Assembly: GCA_023105745.1 (NCBI GenBank)
Contig: JALGQZ010000009.1
Location: 45,165,967-45,229,966, forward strand
DNA: 64,000 bases
Reading direction: 5' to 3'
From: Austropuccinia psidii
Taxonomy: Eukaryota > Basidiomycota > Pucciniomycetes > Pucciniales > Sphaerophragmiaceae
The position numbers were made by a program, and so were the translations under genes. Position 1 is the first letter of the stretch, and each line of letters opens with the position of its first letter. This document shows, piece after piece, positions 58,751 to 64,000 of this stretch. The notes beneath the pieces were generated by a model. It saw only the letters and a program-made list of their open reading frames with translations. It did no database searches and was not told the origin of the DNA.

Positions 58751-59995
58751 TCATTGATGAAACTGTTCAGTCCTCCTAGAGGCTCTGAATCTCCTTAAAT
58801 GAAGGTTTCCATCTGGTATGGCATGCTCTGCCAACCATTTGTCTTTATCTGCTGTCTGGTTCTTGAATCTGACTAGGTATTGTCTTTGATCCTTCCCATT
58901 GAGTCTGATATTCCTGGCCCTGATGATCTTACTCACAGGTCCAGGGGAGTCCTCCACTTCCACTATTTCTGGTGGAGTGATGTTTTTCTTCCTTGAGGGG
59001 AAGTTATCCTCCTCTTTTTGGAAGTATGGTTTGACCAGGCTCACTGGAAAGACTGGGTGTTTCCTAGAAAACTCCTCAGTGAGCTTGACCTCTACTGCAT
59101 TCTTCCCTATCAACTTAATGAAAGTGAAGGGCCCTACAAATGAGTCTCTCATTTTCTTGGGTCCTTTGAGATTGTTAAAGTTCAGTGTAGACACTAACAC
59201 CTGGTCCCCTTCCTTGAAGTCAGGTTCCATATGTGATTTGTCCCACCTCTGCTTATTGTATTCTTTTGCCTCAGCTATGCATTTGGAAGCTGTGTCACAG
59301 GCCCTCTTCCAAATATCATGGAAGTCTTTGGCTGTGGGGTGGATAGTCAGGAGAATTTTCTTCAAGTGATCCACAGGCAACAGGGGGTTCCACCCTTTCT
59401 CCACCAGTGCAGGTGTTTTACCTGTGGTGGAGTGCTGGCTTGCATTATAAGCCAGTTGGACTGCTGGTAAGAGGGTAACCCAATCATGGGTGTATCCCTC
59501 ATGGTCTTTTTATTCCATGCCATAGGCACAGAATCTTCTGAGGATGTCCTCCATTGTTTGGATCATCCTTTCAGCTAGGCCATCTGTTTGGGGATGGTAG
59601 GCTGTGGAAAAAGAAAGTTTGGTACCACGCATGTCATATAAGTTAGTCCAAAATTCAGATGTGAATTTTGGGTATCTATCACTAATGATGATCTTAGGGA
59701 CTCCACAGGTAGATATGATGTTATTCCAAAACAACAGAGCAGTATCCATGGCTGTGTCTTCTTTATGGCATGGTAGACACCTCATGCTCTTGCTGAACCT
59801 ATAAACTATGATCAAACAGGCATTATAGTTTTCTTTGCCTCCTGGGACAAGTCCTGTAACCCAGTCCATGTTGATGGTTTCCCATGGGTGCTTGGGTTCT
59901 TATATGTGTTGAAGTAACCCATACTTCTTCCCATGTTTCCTATTTGCCTTTTGGCATCTTTCACAGGTGTTGATGTATTCACTCAACTCTTGTTC
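58751..59995 (-). pseudogene. Element E2 integrase C-part and chromodomain-like tail
   Basis: Minus-strand open pieces: 59507-58751 with LAYNASQHSTTGKTPALVEK, HMEPDFKEGDQVLVST, SFVGPFTFIKL, RQYLVRFKNQTADKDKWLAE and the complete end HLRRFRASRRTEQFHQ. Upstream, 59869-59510 has [28 protein letters not shown] and [18 protein letters not shown]. Stops lie at about 59508 (Tyr in E), 59898 and 59996 (Trp in E). The second catalytic motif reads SDRYP rather than SDRDP. Confidence 0.85.
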
Positions 59996-61741
59996 CTACT
60001 TGGGCCACCAAGCTGTGCTTTCTACCCTCTCTTTGGTCCTGTCTTCACTCATGTGTCCCATATAGGGGCAGTCATGGCATTCTGGTAGGATCAATGAGAT
60101 GTGGTCTCTGTCTACCACTGTGAGTGCACTTGTGTGCTTTTCTCTGTGGTAGAGCAGGCCATCTATAAGAAAAAACTTATTGTCCTTATAGGCCCTCAAC
60201 CAGGGTTCTTCCAGCTGGGATTCCAGTTCTGGACTCCTGTACTTTTGTTGAAGGAGTTGGAGTAGTATGCTACACTGTTTGTGTTTGGCATAAGACTTCT
60301 GTACTGCACTGAAGAATTCATTGTGCAGTTCTGAGGAACTTATTCCAAGTATGGGAGCTTCTGTCCTTTCTGAGTCAGTGTTTCCACTGTCAAAGGTACC
60401 ACCTTCTGGTGCCCATTCAGATAATCTGAAGTTTTTCCCCCTATCTATTTCCATGAAATGGTTAGGGATTTTGGCTGCAACTTCTGGGTCACAAGCTGGA
60501 TTGCTTTTGAAATTGTCCAGTGGCCATCTGCTGAGGGCATCTGCATTGGTATGGCTTTTACCTTCCTTGTATATGATGGTCATGTTCCCTCTATACTGCT
60601 GGATGGCTATTTGCCATCCCAGCATATGTCTATTTGTAGTCTTCATGTTTAGTAAAGACTTCAAGGCTGTGCAATCTGTGTAGACTTCAAAGACTGCACC
60701 CTCCAAATAATAATGGAGTTTTTCCAGAGCCCAGACTAGACATAGACATTCATTCTGGGTGGCCCCATACCTGGCTTCTGAATCTTTCAGCTGCCTTGAG
60801 ATGTAGCAAATTACTCCTTCTCTTGGTTCACCATCCACAATTTGTCTTTGGTGAAGGGCTGCTCCTAGGCCTTGACTGCATGCTGCATCTATATATAACT
60901 TGAATGGTAGTTCAAAGTCAGGTAAGATGAGCACAGGTGCATTAGTGAGTTCATATTTGATCCTCTCATATGCATCCCTCCTTTCCTTGGTTATTTCAAA
61001 AACTACAACTTTTGAACATAACTTGTATAAACCACTAGTTATGTGTGCAGAATTTTTGATATGGTTTCTATAGTAGTTAGCAAACCCAAGGAATGATTGC
61101 ATCTCTTTGATATTCTTTGTTACTGGTTTTTGGAGTACTGGTTTTTGGAGTATAGCTGCTACTTTTTTCTGGTCAATTGCCAAACCAAGACCTGAGACTT
61201 TATTTCCTAGAGCTAGTAGCTCTTGTTGGCCAAAATTACACTTTTTGAGTGAATTTTTCAGATTGATGGGTATACCTTTACCTAGAACTCTGTCTATGTA
61301 TTGTACCTGGTCTTCCCATGTCTCTGAGTAGATAATGATATCATCAATATATACTACCATCCAGCCTTCCATTATTTCTTCTTGAAATATGGTGTCCATC
61401 ATCCTTTGGAAGTGGGCTGGTGCATTCTTGATGCCAAATGGCATCCTGGTGTACTCATATATGCCCATATGGCATATTATTCTGAGCAACTTCATGGAGT
61501 TTGGTTTAACTCCATTTTGGTGGAAGCCTTTCATACAATCCATCTTGGTTATGTATTTAGCTTTGGCCAGCTTATCCAAGGCATGAGGTATCCTTGGTAT
61601 AGCGTACCTGTCTGCTTTTGTGTAGTTATTCAGGGCTCTGAAGTCTCCACACAATCTAGACTTGCCATCATGCCAGGTGATTAGGACAGGAGTGGTGATT
61701 TCCACTATCTCATTATGTCCAATCTTTCTGATAACATCCAT
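59996..61741 (-). CDS. Element E2 RT, RNase H and integrase finger (fragment)
   Basis: A 581-residue open stretch from MDVIRKIGHNEIVEITTPV. RT contains [46 protein letters not shown] and YIDDIIIYSETW (about 61340). A short duplicated VLQKPVLQKPV follows SQ-AAI where E has a single copy. RNase H has [31 protein letters not shown] and ALSRWPLD; integrase has [18 protein letters not shown] to WWPK at the stop. It preserves residues that are stops in E, which confirms those as nonsense changes. The true upstream start is in gag; the methionine here is internal. Confidence 0.85.
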   Translation of the reverse strand: MDVIRKIGHNEIVEITTPVLITWHDGKSRLCGDFRALNNYTKADRYAIPRIPHALDKLAKAKYITKMDCMKGFHQNGVKPNSMKLLRIICHMGIYEYTRMPFGIKNAPAHFQRMMDTIFQEEIMEGWMVVYIDDIIIYSETWEDQVQYIDRVLGKGIPINLKNSLKKCNFGQQELLALGNKVSGLGLAIDQKKVAAILQKPVLQKPVTKNIKEMQSFLGFANYYRNHIKNSAHITSGLYKLCSKVVVFEITKERRDAYERIKYELTNAPVLILPDFELPFKLYIDAACSQGLGAALHQRQIVDGEPREGVICYISRQLKDSEARYGATQNECLCLVWALEKLHYYLEGAVFEVYTDCTALKSLLNMKTTNRHMLGWQIAIQQYRGNMTIIYKEGKSHTNADALSRWPLDNFKSNPACDPEVAAKIPNHFMEIDRGKNFRLSEWAPEGGTFDSGNTDSERTEAPILGISSSELHNEFFSAVQKSYAKHKQCSILLQLLQQKYRSPELESQLEEPWLRAYKDNKFFLIDGLLYHREKHTSALTVVDRDHISLILPECHDCPYMGHMSEDRTKERVESTAWWPK

Positions 61742-62629
61742 GTCCAGGAGTTCATTGATATGTTTCTCAATTTCTTTCCTGGTTCCAGGCTTGCTAGGTA
61801 AGGAGGTCTCCTCAGCATGGGTGGATAAGGCCTTTCCACATCCAGATATAGTTCTATATCATGGCCTTTGATCTCGCCTAATGGTTCTTCACCAATGGCA
61901 AATGCTGGTCTGTTCGTTCTCAGCATCTTCAGTAGACTTAGTTTTTGTTTACTGGTGAGGGTAGTGCTAAACTGTCCTCTCTGAATTCCTTCAAGAGTTC
62001 TTCTAGTGGATTTTGAGAAGATATCTGGTATATGTCAAGTGAAAATTTCTTTTCCTTGTTAGTACCAATGGTGATGTGCCTATTTTTACTGTTGTAAACG
62101 TCTATGCCACACATCCTCTGGTAATCTGTTCCCAGTAAAAACCCTTGGATGTGGGCATCATTAAGCACTAAAAACTCTGGGTTGAGTCTGATATTGCCCT
62201 TCCTGTGGGGTATAATTATCTCCTTGATAATTGTCCCAATGGAAGTCATCTTCCCTGATGCACTTTTAAAGTTCTTTGCCTTAGTGGGCAAGAGCTGTTT
62301 TTCCCAGTTTGGGAAGTGGGTATCCAGATAGTTTCTGGCCACTATGGAGCACTGTGCTCCACTATCAATGATCAGTGGATGCTGAGCATTGTCAATGCAA
62401 ACAGTAATTTTTGGGCTGTCCCATGTATATATGCCATTCCTTTGGTTGGTGTAACCAGGAATGTTTTTGCATCTTGTGTGTGTTTGCACAAGTCCTTGTT
62501 AGCAGTGTCCTGTGGCATGCCTGCTTCCAACTGTATGTCCTGGATTTCCAGTGGGGTTTCCATTTGGTATTCCACTAGAAATTCCTCTCTTGGGTCTTGA
62601 TCATCCTCAGATGGTTCTCTGATGGCATC
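61705..62629 (-). pseudogene. Element E2 protease and gag-PR linker, frameshifted
   Basis: Pieces 62629-62372, 62489-61938 and 61926-61705. Landmarks are the acidic linker DAIREPSEDDQDPREEF, LEIQDIQLEAGMPQDTANK, protease DSGAQCSIVARNYLD (about 62366), NIRLNPEFLVLNDAHIQGF and LLGTDYQRM. A frameshift near 61935 is followed by RPAFAIGEEPLGEIKGHDIE and PYPPMLRRPPYLAS, and another near 61760 before the RT stretch. The gag portion is cut at 62630 by the G element. Confidence 0.8.
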
Positions 62630-63543
62630 TGTCACAGGGGCTCTTGGAAGAAGAGGGCCTGGCACTCAGGAATCAAGAACTCACTTGGAGGGCTCCAAAA
62701 GCTAAAAGAATAATAAGAATGAATTTCTCTAAAAAAGAATATGGGAGAAACAAGTATGCCAAAAGATGAGATAAGAAAAAGATGAAGCCAAAGGCCAAAG
62801 ATAATAAAGAAGCCAAAAGCCAAGAAGCCAACCAGGTGAATCCTCAATTCACTGTTTCAACCTGCCAGAAAGGGAAATGGAATTAGTATAAGGATATGAC
62901 CACCAATATCCACTGGACAGGCGCGGAAAATAAAAGAAAAGGGTGCTGAATGACTGACTTAAGATTATCAGTATTAACTTTAATAAGGTAAAAGAAAAAT
63001 AAGGATAAAAATAAATCCAATATATTAATTAACTGGGGAAAAAGTCCCCAGGTGCTGAAAGGTGGCCAGTATATGTGAGAAGCTGAAAGATTGATCCTGG
63101 AGTTGGATCACCGGCTGTATTGTCCTAATCGGGCCAATAGAGTTCTGGCCATCTTGAATTTGAAACTGTGTGATTGAATTCCCACAGTAGAATATGAATT
63201 GGCCCAATTGGGCCAAGTACGTACAGGTTGATTGATTACCGCCTGTATGAACCAATTGAGTTGTCCAAGAAGTATTGAAATACTTGATGCCTTGACAACT
63301 GATTGAAAAGATGTAATACCTTTTGAGAATTTCCCTTAGAATAACCCTGAATGAAATTGCCAACCCAACTCCTGCTGAGCCAGGTGATTGAAGTCCTTGA
63401 ATGGTCTTCTGATTGCCGCCGTGGATTACCAAGCTGATGAGTCCAAAGGTTCTCCTTCGAAATGGGCGTTGGATCTTGGTACCTTGAGTTAAGAAGGTTG
63501 ATTTGGGTCCTGAAAACGTCACCATTGAATTGCTGAGCAAAAA

Positions 63544-63579
63544 TGGTGCATACTGGTATATAACACCATATATGCACCA
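63544..63579. repeat. Inverted repeat in the G element
   Basis: TGGTGCATA (63544-63552) and TATGCACCA (63571-63579) are perfect 9-bp complements around an 18-base spacer. Confidence 0.6.
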
Positions 63580-63917
63580 CTCCTGCAACCTTGAGTACAA
63601 GGTGCATGGAGGAATGAAGCAATCCTCCCTTAAGTTGAGGGGAATGCTTGTTGAGATGATTTGGTGGCCTCTGGTGGTTGCCAGAGGCCATGACGGTGAA
63701 GTTGGTCCATGGTGGTCCAGGGACAAAAATGGGTCCTACGGGATTTATGGCCAAAAATGGATCCGAGGTGTTTTGGGTCCAATTTGGGTCCAAGGGATTG
63801 GTAGCCAAAAATGGCTCAGGTGGGCCCAATTGTGGTTTGAGACCCACCTGGCCTTGGGGGCTAGGTGGCTGCCCCCTTTGGCCTCATTGGATTAGGCCAA
63901 AAGGGGCCTAATCCGCC

Positions 63918-63985
63918 TACGGACCGCGGTACATGGCCTATGGACCGCGGACCGCGGCTTACGGACCGTGGCGTACGGACCGTAG
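63918..63985. repeat. GC-rich repeat of a 12-mer (tacggaccgcgg)
   Basis: tacggaccgcgg at 63918, tatggaccgcgg at 63939, tacggaccgtgg at 63960 and tacggaccgtag at 63974, plus an extra accgcgg at 63951. CpG and the palindrome CCGCGG are concentrated here, in contrast to the CpG-poor remainder. The array may continue past the window. Confidence 0.75.
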
Positions 63986-64000
63986 AAGCCGTGGGGGGCC

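Larger units (their letters stand above)
57288..62629 (-). mobile_element. Gypsy element E2 (family E), 3' part, interrupted by G
   Basis: Minus-strand relative of element E: 3' LTR (57288-58726), polypurine tract, chromodomain-like tail, integrase, RNase H, RT, protease and the gag-PR linker, ending where a G element begins (62630). Its 5' part is beyond the window. Several stops and frameshifts mark it as dead, at different sites from those in E. Confidence 0.92.
62630..64000 (+). mobile_element. G-family LTR element, 5' part (runs off the window)
   Basis: Starts TGTCACAGGGGCTCTTGG inside the E2 gag linker and matches the solo G LTR at 7490-8249 (reverse complement) through about 63350: the GAGGGCCTGG block, CAACCTGCCAG, ggggaaaaagtcccca at about 63038 and cagtatatgtgagaa at about 63068. 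By length the LTR should end near 63400. I see no clear terminal CA plus PBS, so 63400-64000 may be more LTR or internal sequence. The region is less AT-rich than the gypsy LTRs. Two long minus-strand open frames here are not convincing genes. Confidence 0.6.

Noticed and set aside
63025..63847. Two overlapping minus-strand open frames of 233 and 203 residues in the G element
   Set aside because: They overlap in different frames antisense to LTR sequence, with no domain I recognise. Likeness to the frame at 7566-7910 follows from the LTR homology itself.
1..64000. Host protein genes, tRNA or rRNA genes, CRISPR-like arrays
   Set aside because: Every frame with recognisable homology belongs to a retroelement; no tRNA cloverleaf, rRNA segment or spaced direct-repeat array was seen.

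Overview
This window is eukaryotic repeat DNA. It holds no recognisable host gene. Essentially all of it is LTR retrotransposons nested inside one another: Ty3/gypsy elements with a Gag-PR-RT-RNaseH-IN order and a chromodomain-like tail, two Ty1/copia elements, and a short LTR family (called G here). Coding parts are moderately AT-rich, LTRs and leaders are very AT-rich, and CpG is scarce until the last 90 bases. From memory, the long gypsy polyprotein beginning MPSTRSG and the copia proteins look most like retroelement proteins of rust fungi (Pucciniales, Austropuccinia psidii in particular). That assignment is an inference that I could not check by a search.

Layout by nesting, using my own family letters. 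The oldest layer is a copia gag (copia-A, minus strand) whose halves lie at 8679-8726 and 56684-57284. Copia-B (minus, 8727-56683) is inserted into it. Gypsy A (plus, 10908-20993) sits in the copia-B pol gene. Gypsy C (plus, 23466-56224) sits in the copia-B 5' LTR. C is split by gypsy D (minus, 29864-40565, same family as C but much younger) and by gypsy E (plus, 41608-53137). E is split by a solo LTR of family A (48995-50834). Left of copia-A lie an A-type LTR (A2, minus, 6058-8678), which carries a solo G LTR (7490-8249), and gypsy F (minus, 1-6043), which landed in the primer-binding site of A2. Right of copia-A lie a second E-family element (E2, minus, from 57288) and a G element (62630 to the edge) inserted into E2. 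Perfect 5-bp target-site duplications support A (CACAT), D (CTTCT), E (ATGTC), the solo A LTR (CACAA) and the solo G LTR (CTTAT).

Element D looks complete: identical-length LTRs with only about ten mismatches by eye, and an uninterrupted 1932-residue Gag-Pol frame. A is nearly complete, with one single-base frameshift near the end of integrase. C, E, E2, F and both copia elements are decayed.

The most interesting point is a second gene overlapping the 5' end of gag in the +1 frame. In A, C, D, E and F this frame encodes a basic protein with a shared pattern. In A, D and E a leader exon flanked by splice signals would join it in frame. The Gag-Pol start codon lies inside the putative intron, 14 bases before the acceptor in A, C and D. 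Splicing would therefore remove the Gag-Pol start and switch translation to the other frame, a possible retrovirus-like expression switch in a fungal Ty3 group.
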